Origin: Archaeoglobaceae archaeon
Lineage (GTDB): Archaea; Halobacteriota; Archaeoglobi; Archaeoglobales; JdFR-42
Length of the DNA: 6,027 nucleotides
Direction: 5' to 3'
Assembly (NCBI GenBank): GCA_015523685.1
Contig: WAJW01000141.1
Coordinates: 1-6,027, forward strand
The notes below the pieces were generated by a model. That model made no database searches, was not told where the DNA came from, and worked only from the letters and a program-made list of their open reading frames with translations. Position numbers and translations under genes: made by a program. Each line of letters begins with the position of its first letter. Position 1 is the stretch's first letter. Below are positions 1 through 5,702 of the stretch, in pieces.

Positions 1-102
1 GACGGAGCTATCAACACCTCCTGAGAGGGCAATTATCGCCTTCCCCCTTACTTTCTCCTTTATCTCATCCACTGCATTTTTCACAAAACTCTCAATGTCC
101 AT
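1..102 (-). CDS. guaAB: GMP synthase, ATP-pyrophosphatase subunit B (partial, N-terminus only)
   Basis: The 34 visible codons begin with ATG at 102-100 and run off the left edge. They encode a helix followed by a hydrophobic strand and the PP-loop SGGVDSS at residues 27-33, which binds and adenylates via ATP in the N-type ATP-pyrophosphatase family. The protein starts almost directly with this domain and has no preceding glutamine amidotransferase domain. That matches the archaeal two-subunit GMP synthase (often also named guaA), whose glutaminase is a separate protein; the enzyme converts XMP to GMP in the cytoplasm. A strong GGAGGTG site at 107-113 supports the start. The start overlaps the end of pyrG by 11 bases, so translation is probably coupled to it. 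Other PP-loop enzymes such as NAD synthetase share the motif, but the N-terminal pattern and the nucleotide operon favour GMP synthase. Confidence 0.88.
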   Translation of the reverse strand, partial: MDIESFVKNAVDEIKEKVRGKAIIALSGGVDSSV

Positions 103-1684
103 TGGACACCTCCAGTCCCGCCATTGCCCTGACAAACCCCACAAAAGGTGGTGATGGCCTGTATGGTCTCGATCTGAACTCTGGATGAAACTGGGTTGCA
201 AAGAAAAATCTTTTATCCGGTATTTCGAGGATTTCCATTCTCTTCCCGATATAACCGGAAAATACAAGCCCATTCTCTTCAAGCGTATCTATATACTCTG
301 GATTTACTTCGTATCTGTGTCTGTGACGTTCAACAATTCTTGTTTTCCCGTAAAGCATGTGGGCAATCGTCCCTTCTTTCACCTCTACCTCGTGATCGCC
401 CAGCCTCATGGTACCACCAAGCTGTTGAATGTTCCTCTGCTCTGGCAATAGATCGATGACGGGATATGGAGTAACTGCCACCTCAGAACTGTGGGCTCCC
501 TTCAGGTCGCATGCATTTCTTGCAAACTCCACAACAGCCATCTGGAAACCGAAACATATTCCGAGAAATGGTATATCCTTTTCTCTCGCATAATGAATTG
601 CGGTGATTTTTCCTTCAGTTCCCCTCTCACCAAACCCTCCCGGAACAAGAATTCCATCAAATTCAAGCTCATCCAGAACATCAGAATTATTCTCGAGGGT
701 TTCAGCCTCAACCCACAGAATGTCAACCTTAACTCCAGCATCAATACCTCCATGTTTCAGAGCTTCCCTTATGCTGAGGTAGGAGTCCTTAACGTGAGTG
801 TACTTTCCAACAAGGGCAACCCTTACCGTGTCCTCAAGAGATTTCAATTTCTCAACCATCTCCGTCCATTCATTATCTGGATCTCTATCTTCAAGATTCA
901 GACTCTCCCTTATATAGTCATAAAACCTCTCATTCTCGAGCATCAGAGGCACTTCATATATATCAGGCGCATCATGAGCACTTATTACCGCCTCCACGGG
1001 AACATCGCAGAAAAGAGAGATCTTTTCCTTAACATCCCTTGAAAGAGGTTTAATGCACCTCCCAACGATTGCATTAGGCTGTAATCCAAGCTCTCTGAGC
1101 TCCTTGACAGAGTGCTGGGTTGGTTTTGTTTTCTGTTCGCCCATCTTATCGATGGGAACGAGAGTAACATGCACGAGAAATAGATTCGGCCCCTCTTCGA
1201 TATGCATCTGCCTTATAGCCTCGAGGAAAGGCATGCTTTCTATGTCCCCCACAGTGCCACCGACCTCAACGAGACATACATCAGCCTGATTATCCTGTGC
1301 GACCCTTCTTATCCAGTTTTTGATCTCATCTGTTACATGAGGGATTATCTGAACCGTTTTTCCAAGATATTCCCCTTTTCTTTCTTTCTCAATAACAGCC
1401 CTGTAAATTTTACCCGTTGTTATATTATGTTCCCCCGAGAGATTTGCATCGAGAAATCTTTCATAATGACCCAGGTCAAGGTCAACCTCGCTACCATCCT
1501 TGAGGACGTAAACCTCGCCATGCTGGAACGGGTTCATGGTTCCCGCATCTATATTTATATAGGGATCAATTTTGATGGGAACAACCCTGTAACCCCTGTC
1601 CACAAGAAGCCTGCCAATTGAAGCTGCTGTTATTCCTTTGCCAAGACCGCTCATAACTCCCCCTGTGACAATTATATACCTGAT
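92..1684 (-). CDS. pyrG: CTP synthase (glutamine-hydrolysing), with an apparent ATC start
   Basis: CTP synthase aminates UTP to CTP using ATP and ammonia from glutamine; it is cytosolic and activated by GTP. Numbered from the first ATG (1654), the N-terminal synthetase domain spans about residues 1-265 and includes SGLGKG (2-7), KIDPYINIDAGTM (28-40) and VEVGGTVGDIES (129-140). The C-terminal class I glutaminase domain holds PGGFGERG (338-345), nucleophile Cys367 in GICFGFQ, and the His490/Glu492 pair in HPEF. That ATG lies inside the P-loop GGVMSGLGKG and would remove the first beta strand. The same frame continues upstream as IRYIIVTGGV, matching the usual family start M-K/R-Y-I-V-V-T-G-G, with ATC at 1684-1682 where Met is expected. 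No ATG, GTG or TTG lies between it and the upstream in-frame stop. The coordinates here use ATC, giving 530 residues, a normal family length. GGGAG at 1694-1698 is 9 bases ahead. The function is certain; the start is not. Confidence 0.95.
   Translation of the reverse strand: MRYIIVTGGVMSGLGKGITAASIGRLLVDRGYRVVPIKIDPYINIDAGTMNPFQHGEVYVLKDGSEVDLDLGHYERFLDANLSGEHNITTGKIYRAVIEKERKGEYLGKTVQIIPHVTDEIKNWIRRVAQDNQADVCLVEVGGTVGDIESMPFLEAIRQMHIEEGPNLFLVHVTLVPIDKMGEQKTKPTQHSVKELRELGLQPNAIVGRCIKPLSRDVKEKISLFCDVPVEAVISAHDAPDIYEVPLMLENERFYDYIRESLNLEDRDPDNEWTEMVEKLKSLEDTVRVALVGKYTHVKDSYLSIREALKHGGIDAGVKVDILWVEAETLENNSDVLDELEFDGILVPGGFGERGTEGKITAIHYAREKDIPFLGICFGFQMAVVEFARNACDLKGAHSSEVAVTPYPVIDLLPEQRNIQQLGGTMRLGDHEVEVKEGTIAHMLYGKTRIVERHRHRYEVNPEYIDTLEENGLVFSGYIGKRMEILEIPDKRFFFATQFHPEFRSRPYRPSPPFVGFVRAMAGLEVSNGH
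107..113 (-). promoter_or_regulatory. Ribosome binding site of guaAB
   Basis: GGAGGTG on the minus strand lies 4 bases before the guaAB ATG and inside the end of pyrG. It fixes the guaAB start and allows re-initiation by ribosomes finishing pyrG. Confidence 0.75.
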
Positions 1685-1688
1685 TCTA

Positions 1689-2255
1689 TCACACTCCCGT
1701 TACCTTCATCAGAGAGTAGGTCACCCCAAATGTCAGCGTTACGGCCATTATAACCGCACCGTAGAGTTCGGGAAGCAAGGGCTGGATGACCGTGAAGAGA
1801 AAAGCGATAACAAAAATAAGGGCGGTTATAACGATGAGCGTGAGTGAAACTGACCTGCCTCTCTTCACAGGTTCTCTCAATTTTTTATCAACCTCCACAA
1901 CCCTTTTCTCCTTTATCTTTTTCTCACCTATGGAGATGGTAAAATGTTTTTTGACCCTTCCGTAGCCGGCACTTATGAAAATCTTTCCCTTAACAGACCT
2001 GACGTCAGGAGGTAGTTTTATCCTCAGGGGTAGCGTGAGATCAAATCTGACAAAGGGATTGGGATTATCCAACTCGACTATGCCCCTGAGATCGTCACTT
2101 AACGATATGTAGATATGAGTCGGAATGCCGTGGTTTATTATGTTGAGTTCAAGAAGTTCCTCTTCGCCGGGATTCAGAGGTATCTCGATCTCACTCCATT
2201 CAAAAGAGATGGAATCAATACCTTCTCTTCCAAGATGAACCTGCTGTAGAGCCAA
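1689..2255 (-). CDS. Conserved archaeal membrane protein of unknown function (DUF7524-like)
   Basis: This 188-residue protein has a soluble beta-rich region at about 1-110, a highly charged linker at about 110-135 and two hydrophobic segments near the C-terminus (about 137-157 and 165-183). There is no signal peptide, so the protein should be tail-anchored. The N-terminal part contains an LNIINHGIPTHIYISL stretch (37-52), typical of immunoglobulin-like or arrestin-like beta folds. From memory it resembles the haloarchaeal DUF7524 family, which I also recall beside pyrG; I cannot verify this. The start is TTG at 2255-2253, chosen because a GAGGGGT site sits just upstream and no ATG or GTG follows early in frame. 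It begins 9 bases after the Trm112-family gene and its TGA lies 4 bases before the proposed pyrG start, so it sits inside the operon. No function can be assigned. Confidence 0.8.
   Translation of the reverse strand: MALQQVHLGREGIDSISFEWSEIEIPLNPGEEELLELNIINHGIPTHIYISLSDDLRGIVELDNPNPFVRFDLTLPLRIKLPPDVRSVKGKIFISAGYGRVKKHFTISIGEKKIKEKRVVEVDKKLREPVKRGRSVSLTLIVITALIFVIAFLFTVIQPLLPELYGAVIMAVTLTFGVTYSLMKVTGV
1694..1698 (-). promoter_or_regulatory. Candidate ribosome binding site deciding the pyrG start
   Basis: GGGAG on the minus strand is 9 bases before ATC 1684, a usable distance. The other GGGGGAG, at 1657-1663, is only 2 bases before ATG 1654 and encodes the P-loop glycines, so it is probably not a binding site. 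This favours initiation at or near the ATC, aided by the upstream gene's TGA at 1691-1689. Confidence 0.45.
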
Positions 2256-2264
2256 TTTTACCCC

Positions 2265-2447
2265 TCAGTCTCTGAGGTTTGGAGGGAGCAGGTTGGGTAT
2301 GCCATCCTCTATGGGGTATGATTCATCACATTTCTTGCAGTAAAGCTTTCCCTTTATGATCTCATTATCATTTTCCTCTTCAACCTCAAGCTCAAGGTCT
2401 CCCTTGCAAACGGGGCATGCCAGTATATCCAGGAGTTCTCTTTTCAC
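2265..2447 (-). CDS. Trm112 family zinc protein (methyltransferase activator)
   Basis: A 60-residue protein with the full Trm112 pattern. The N-terminal helix reads LLDILACPVCKGDLEL, a second Cys pair CKKC lies at 37-40, and the C-terminal segment is YPIEDGIPNLLP (44-55). Cys11, Cys14, Cys37 and Cys40 should bind one zinc ion. In archaea and eukaryotes Trm112 is the small activating partner of several class I methyltransferases acting on tRNA, rRNA and translation factors. That partner role is known for the family and inferred here, since no methyltransferase gene is in the window. The start is GTG at 2447-2445, supported by GAGGTGA at 2452-2458. It lies 37 bases after purA and 9 bases before the membrane protein gene, within the operon. 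Bacterial YcaR-like proteins share the fold, but the archaeal context favours Trm112. Confidence 0.9.
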   Translation of the reverse strand: MKRELLDILACPVCKGDLELEVEEENDNEIIKGKLYCKKCDESYPIEDGIPNLLPPNLRD

Positions 2448-2485
2448 AATTTCACCTCTTGAAGATATCTTGATATATCTGTTAA

Positions 2486-3499
2486 TTATAATTTTTCATC
2501 CCTGAGATCTATGGTACTCTCGAGAGAGGGTCCGGTTGAGATAATCGTTACAGGTGCTTTTGCATCTTCCTCAACCTTCTCGATGAATTTCTTCGCCTTT
2601 GGAGTTAGTTTCCCGTAATCTCTCACGTCCCTGCACTCCGGATCTATCCTATCCACACCTGTCAGCGCAACCTGGGTTGCCCCGTTGACCATGGCAGAAT
2701 ACCTGGCCATTTCTCCATCCCAGAGCCCAACTCTGCGTGGCCTTCCCGTAACCGTTCCGAACTCCTGAATTCCGAGTTTCTCAGCCTCTTCCTGACTTAT
2801 CTCTGTTGAGAATGGTCCTTCTCCCACCCTTGTGGGATACGATTTAAATACCACCACGACCTCATCGACCTTTGTCGGACCAATACCAACATCAGATGCA
2901 ACCTGTGATGCGGTTGTATCCTTGGATGTCACATATGGATATGTTCCATAGTAGAGTGATATTCCAAACCCCTGGGTCCCTTCTATCAGCACATTTTCAC
3001 CCCTCTCCAGGGCCGAATTTATTTCCAGAGGTACATCAGTGAGATATTCTTCAAGTTCAGGAATATCTCTCGCAAGCTTACCCACCCTCATCACTCTGTC
3101 TGCATTGGCGGGTCCAGTTCCCGTCCCTGTTGTTCCAATCTCATCCGAAAGATGCTTGTTTTTTCTGTCCATTTCGATATGTTTCGGCTCGATTATACCA
3201 CACCTCTTATCCAGCCCGATCCTGTCTTTCAGATTGAGTTCCTCCACTTCATGCCTGAAAACAACAGGATCAACGAGAACTCCTGCCCCGATGAGCAATC
3301 TCGCCCCCTCATATATGAACCCTGAAGGTACAGTTCTCAATCCATATCTCTTCCCTCTGTACTCGACAGTGTGCCCCGCATTGGGTCCCACTCCTCCTCT
3401 GGCAATTATTTCAGGAGAGTCAGAAAGAGCGAGATGAGCGAGTATCTTTCCCTTTCCCTCGTCACCAAAAAAACCACCGACCACAATGTACGTTGTCAT
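2486..3499 (-). CDS. purA: Adenylosuccinate synthetase, short archaeal form
   Basis: PurA condenses IMP with aspartate using GTP to make adenylosuccinate, the first committed step from IMP to AMP. From ATG 3499 the 337-residue protein shows the phosphate loop GDEGKGK (12-18) with catalytic Asp13, and NAGHT (40-44) with catalytic His43. It also has GTTGTGTGP, EGTQG, TTASQVASDVG, SYPTRVGEGPF, GRPRRVGLWD and the guanine-site region LTGVDRID. The length is about 90 residues below the bacterial enzyme, as expected for the compact archaeal form. Upstream in-frame starts exist (TTG 3529, ATG 3526). They lie only about 12-15 bases below the TATA box, too close to be on the mRNA, while ATG 3499 follows GGTGGGAG and begins with the family's usual short lead MTTYIVVGG. 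It is the first gene of the leftward operon and ends with TAA at 2488-2486. Confidence 0.96.
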   Translation of the reverse strand: MTTYIVVGGFFGDEGKGKILAHLALSDSPEIIARGGVGPNAGHTVEYRGKRYGLRTVPSGFIYEGARLLIGAGVLVDPVVFRHEVEELNLKDRIGLDKRCGIIEPKHIEMDRKNKHLSDEIGTTGTGTGPANADRVMRVGKLARDIPELEEYLTDVPLEINSALERGENVLIEGTQGFGISLYYGTYPYVTSKDTTASQVASDVGIGPTKVDEVVVVFKSYPTRVGEGPFSTEISQEEAEKLGIQEFGTVTGRPRRVGLWDGEMARYSAMVNGATQVALTGVDRIDPECRDVRDYGKLTPKAKKFIEKVEEDAKAPVTIISTGPSLESTIDLRDEKL

Positions 3500-3532
3500 A
3501 CTCCCACCACAAACACAACCCTTCATCAAGGG

Positions 3533-3549
3533 TCTATATATTATTTTTG
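3533..3549 (-). promoter_or_regulatory. TATA-box promoter of the purA operon
   Basis: On the minus strand the sequence AAAAATAATATATAGA is a strong archaeal TATA element. Transcription is expected about 25 bases downstream, near 3512-3516. This leaves a short leader carrying the GGTGGGAG site and then ATG 3499. The spacing excludes the upstream TTG/ATG pair as the normal purA start. It is the only convincing promoter I see for the whole leftward gene set. The assignment rests on sequence and spacing only. Confidence 0.65.
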
Positions 3550-3648
3550 AGATTGCGACAACCCCTTATCGATCCAATCTCCTCTCACAGCGGATTGTCA
3601 AAAAATTTTTCCTGTTTGTGAAATGAAAATATACCGAAAGGATGGGTA

Positions 3649-3659
3649 TTTTTTAATAT
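3649..3659 (+). promoter_or_regulatory. TATA-box promoter of the luciferase-like oxidoreductase gene
   Basis: The element TTTTTTAATAT lies within 3649-3659, preceded by a purine-rich stretch (CGAAAGGATGGG) that could serve as the TFB recognition element. Its centre is about 27 bases before the ATG at 3682, so transcription should begin at or within a few bases of the start codon. No ribosome binding site is visible between 3660 and 3681. Together these suggest a leaderless mRNA. Confidence 0.6.
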
Positions 3660-3681
3660 CAAATCCACCATACAATCCTGC

Positions 3682-4671
3682 ATGCAGATAGGAGTCAGAC
3701 TCTCCCAGGATATATCTCTTGATGAGGTGCAAAAATTTTCCATGGAATGTCAGAAAATCGGATTTGAGAGTTTGTGGTTTGCAGAAATGGCTCACGATCC
3801 ATTTTTGCTCATACCTCTGGCAGGAAAATATACTGACAGAGTTAGAATTGGTACTTCCGTGGCCCTTGCATTGCCAAGAAGCCCGATGTCCATTGCATAC
3901 ACCTCCTGGGATATCCAGAGGCTTATCGGTGGTAGATTCGTTCTGGGACTTGGAACTCAGGTGAAGGGGCACATTGAGAGGAGATTCGGGATCAAATGGG
4001 ACAGCCCCCTTGAGAGACTTGAAGAGATAATAAGGGCACTCAGGGCAATATGGAACTGCTGGCAGTATGGAGAAAAGCTTGATTTCAGGGGGAAATTCTA
4101 TACCTTAAACCTGATGACCCCTCCATTCAATCCGGGAGAGATTGAGAATCCGGAGATACCGATTCACATAGCAGGGGTCAACAGGCAGATATGCAGGCTT
4201 TCTGGGAAGATTGCAGATGGTATCCACATACATCCCCTCAACACCCCTGAATACTTCAGGGAGGTTATTCTGGAATCAGTCGGGGAAGGACTGGATGAAA
4301 GTGAGAGGAAAATGAGGGATTTTGAGGTGTTCCTTACAGTCCTGACAGTGTTTGAGGAGGGAGATGTGGAGAGAAAGATTGAAGAGATGAAAGAGGTGAT
4401 AGCCTTCTATTCCTCAACAAGAACCTACAGGGGAATAATGGAATTTCATGGATGGGGAGATGTGGTGGAAAAACTTCACAGAATGTCTCTAAAAGGAGAA
4501 TGGAGAAAAATGGGAGGGGTTATAACGGATGAGATCTTCGAAAAATTCTGCATCGTCTGCAAACCCGGAAAATTCACCAGAGAGGTTGGGAGAAGGTATG
4601 GAAATCATGTGAATATCGTTACCCCGTATATATTCTTCAGAGGGGAGGAATTCTGGCATAGATTGGGGTGA
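3682..4671 (+). CDS. F420-dependent luciferase-like (LLM class) oxidoreductase
   Basis: This 329-residue protein is a TIM-barrel enzyme of the bacterial luciferase/F420 superfamily. It begins MQIGVRLSQD, and a second strand reads GFESLWFAEMAHDP (27-40). The most diagnostic stretch is WDIQRLIGGRFVLGLGTQ (76-93), followed by VKGHIERRFG. A later barrel strand reads EIPIHIAGVN, and ADGIHIHPL follows. The WDIQRLIGGRFVLGLGTQVKGH pattern is what I recall for the TIGR03617 (MSMEG_2256-like) subgroup of probable F420-dependent enzymes. The natural substrate is not predictable; relatives oxidise or reduce alcohols, methylene-tetrahydromethanopterin or xenobiotics with coenzyme F420. An archaeon of this type would be expected to make F420. 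The start fits the upstream TATA box and the family N-terminus. It diverges from purA and is followed 4 bases later by a PPC-domain gene, so the two are probably co-transcribed. Full length, with no visible disruption. Confidence 0.87.
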   Translation: MQIGVRLSQDISLDEVQKFSMECQKIGFESLWFAEMAHDPFLLIPLAGKYTDRVRIGTSVALALPRSPMSIAYTSWDIQRLIGGRFVLGLGTQVKGHIERRFGIKWDSPLERLEEIIRALRAIWNCWQYGEKLDFRGKFYTLNLMTPPFNPGEIENPEIPIHIAGVNRQICRLSGKIADGIHIHPLNTPEYFREVILESVGEGLDESERKMRDFEVFLTVLTVFEEGDVERKIEEMKEVIAFYSSTRTYRGIMEFHGWGDVVEKLHRMSLKGEWRKMGGVITDEIFEKFCIVCKPGKFTREVGRRYGNHVNIVTPYIFFRGEEFWHRLG

Positions 4672-4675
4672 GAGC

Positions 4676-5098
4676 TTGAAGGTATTTGATTTTGAAATTG
4701 AAAGGGTTATATCAATTCGAATGGAGCACGGAAAGGAGCTACTGGAACAGCTGAGTAAATTTGTTGAGAGTGAGGACATAAAATCAGCCCTTGTATCCGG
4801 TTTAGGGGCCGTGAAATGGGCTGAAATCGGGTTCTACGACCAGAAGAAAAAGGAATACATTAACCTCAGACTCAACAGGAACATGGAGGTTTCATCTCTC
4901 ACAGGAAATGTCTCGCTTAAGGATGGTAAGCCATTCCTTCACCTCCATGCGGTTTTAAGTGATGGAAAGGGGGACTGCTACGGTGGGCATCTTGTCAGAG
5001 CGGAAGTCTTTGCATTTGAGGCCAGTCTGATTGTTCTGAAAGGAGAGCCACCTGAGAGGGAACTGGATGACGTAACGGGGCTTTATCTCTGGAAATGA
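4676..5098 (+). CDS. PPC/DUF296 domain protein
   Basis: A 140-residue single-domain protein of the PPC (plant and prokaryote conserved, DUF296) family. Visible hallmarks are the N-terminal strand and helix with MEHGKELLEQL (16-26), SALVSGLGAVKWAEIGFYD (37-55), SLTGNVSLKDGKPFLHLHAVLSD split over 74-96, GGHL (103-106) and a C-terminal hydrophobic strand. His89, His91 and His105 are the conserved histidines thought to bind metal in the trimeric fold. Prokaryotic members are often called DNA-binding by analogy with plant AT-hook proteins. No AT-hook or other DNA-binding segment is present here, so an enzymatic or ligand role is equally possible. The TTG start at 4676 follows GGGGTGAG (4664-4671) and lies 4 bases after the oxidoreductase stop, indicating coupled translation. 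A bare link to that enzyme is the only functional hint. Confidence 0.85.
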   Translation: MKVFDFEIERVISIRMEHGKELLEQLSKFVESEDIKSALVSGLGAVKWAEIGFYDQKKKEYINLRLNRNMEVSSLTGNVSLKDGKPFLHLHAVLSDGKGDCYGGHLVRAEVFAFEASLIVLKGEPPERELDDVTGLYLWK

Positions 5099-5133
5099 TT
5101 CATGAGAAGTTTTATTGAATCAATTGCGAAACC

Positions 5134-5143
5134 ATTAAATACT
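5134..5143 (+). promoter_or_regulatory. TATA-box promoter of tRNA-Glu
   Basis: ATTAAATACT lies about 27-34 bases before the first base of the mature tRNA. That is where an archaeal TATA box would place transcription initiation, roughly 5163-5166, just upstream of the tRNA 5' end. The RNase P leader would be only a few bases. Confidence 0.6.
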
Positions 5144-5167
5144 CTTCGGAGGACTTATCACTCCGTT

Positions 5168-5242
5168 GCTCCGGTAGTGTAGCTCGGCCAATCATGTGGG
5201 ACTCTCACTCCCACGACCGGGGTTCAAATCCCCGCCGGAGCA
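5168..5242 (+). tRNA. tRNA-Glu (anticodon CTC)
   Basis: A complete cloverleaf can be folded by eye. The acceptor stem GCTCCGG (5168-5174) pairs perfectly with CCGGAGC (5235-5241), with discriminator A5242. A D-arm spans 5177-5195. The anticodon stem TGGGA/TCCCA (5197-5201/5209-5213) closes the seven-base loop CTCTCAC, with anticodon CTC at 5204-5206. The T-arm has stem CGGGG/CCCCG around TTCAAAT (5218-5234). CTC reads GAG, hence glutamate. CCA is not encoded (the next bases are CTT), so it must be added by the CCA enzyme. There is no sign of an intron. Confidence 0.95.
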
Positions 5243-5442
5243 CTTGATTTTTTGTTCAATTCCCTATACTTTCGCTTCTCCAACATAGCCTGTATCTTCA
5301 TGGGATTGGTAAAAAACGAACTTCATTCCCGCATCAAGTTTTTCCACACGGTTGCTGGCTTAACAAACACGTTTTTGCCTTTGAAAAAACGATCCATGAA
5401 CTGCTTTGGGATTGGATAGGTTACTCCAACAATTTTTTCCAT
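5243..5442 (-). pseudogene. Decayed and truncated DUF365 family gene
   Basis: From ATG 5442, behind a strong GGAGGAT site, the frame reads MEKIVGVTYPIPKQFMDRFF, then KGKNVFVKPATVW, and then ends early at TGA 5325-5323. Adding one A to the five-A run at 5339-5343 restores KKLDAGMKFVFYQSHEDTG and then YVGEAKV. This second part ends at an in-frame TAG (5266-5264). After the TAG the frame continues GIEQKIK until it meets the tRNA gene at 5242. The two halves together match what I recall of the archaeal DUF365 family (GVTYPIP...VFVKPAT...GMKFVFYQSHEDTGYVGEA), of unknown function and perhaps PUA/ASCH-like. A deletion, a nonsense codon and loss of the C-terminus make it a pseudogene. The deletion alone could be a sequencing error, but the TAG and the truncation would remain. 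The start overlaps the upstream small gene by 22 bases. Confidence 0.78.
5246..5254 (+). terminator. Oligo-T terminator after tRNA-Glu
   Basis: A run of six T (5248-5253) begins six bases beyond the tRNA discriminator base, with no stem-loop needed. Archaeal RNA polymerase commonly stops at such T-runs. The same bases on the other strand are the last readable codons of the decayed DUF365 gene. Confidence 0.5.
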
Positions 5443-5630
5443 GATTCCATCCTCCAGGTTACATCTTCAAGATCTTTATTGAATATCTCTTTAAAAATAG
5501 TTTTTGCAATCTCTGAGAACTCTGGAAATTCTTCAACAAAATAGCTAAAAAGCTCTCTGGCACAAAACTCACATCCACCATCTGCTTTTGATAGAATCTG
5601 GAGAACTTTTATTGCCTCATCTCTGTTCAT
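5421..5630 (-). CDS. Small CxxC protein of unknown function
   Basis: A 69-residue, mostly helical, acidic protein starting MNRDEAIKVLQIL, with a CEFC pair preceded by ADGGC and then ELFSYFVEEFPEFSEIAKTIF. The cysteines could bind a metal with a partner or form a disulphide; a single CxxC plus the nearby Cys is not a full zinc site by itself. ATG 5630 is preferred because AGGAT lies about 5-7 bases ahead. An in-frame ATG at 5642 would add four residues (MRID) with a poorer site. The gene ends inside the first codons of the DUF365 remnant (22-base overlap), so the two were translated together before the latter decayed. I have an impression of similar short proteins in Archaeoglobales but know no function. 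Its G+C content is clearly lower than that of the genes left of the tRNA. Confidence 0.65.
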   Translation of the reverse strand: MNRDEAIKVLQILSKADGGCEFCARELFSYFVEEFPEFSEIAKTIFKEIFNKDLEDVTWRMESWKKLLE

Positions 5631-5667
5631 GTCAATCCTCATCCACTTCTATTGATTGTTTGCAGAT

Positions 5668-5678
5668 TCAATAAAACT
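5668..5678 (-). promoter_or_regulatory. Possible TATA box for the small CxxC gene
   Basis: In the 60-71-base gap between the right-edge gene and the CxxC gene, the minus strand reads GAGTTTTATTGA. A start of transcription about 25 bases downstream would fall near 5648, just ahead of ATG 5642/5630. The match to a TATA consensus is modest in an A/T-rich region. Confidence 0.3.
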
Positions 5679-5702
5679 CGTTACTAACTTCCTCTTTTAT
5701 AG

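Noticed and set aside
491..1042. A 183-codon open frame on the plus strand
   Set aside because: It lies entirely opposite pyrG, whose protein is unmistakable. Its translation has no family features, and no plausible ribosome site or promoter precedes it.
2448..2485. Separate promoter for the Trm112 gene (GATATATC-like sequence)
   Set aside because: The gap is A/T-rich and contains TATA-like bases, but it is only 38 bases long and transcription would begin on the GTG itself, losing the good ribosome site. Read-through from purA is simpler.
3039..3437. A 132-codon open frame on the plus strand
   Set aside because: It is antisense to conserved purA motifs; the serine/proline/leucine-rich translation is typical of a shadow frame.
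3500..3529. Longer purA starting at TTG 3529 or ATG 3526
   Set aside because: Both codons are about 12-15 bases below the TATA box and so upstream of the expected transcript start. The extra Cys/Gly-rich residues are not a family feature.
3599..3610. AAAAATTTTT palindrome in the divergent intergenic region
   Set aside because: Such a short A/T palindrome is expected by chance in this A/T-rich gap and has no second copy nearby to suggest an operator.
3598..3972. A 124-codon open frame on the minus strand across the purA/oxidoreductase gap
   Set aside because: It is mostly antisense to the oxidoreductase, covers that gene's promoter and has no coding signature.
5099..5125. Terminator after the PPC gene
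   Set aside because: There is only a four-T stretch and no convincing stem, too weak to call.
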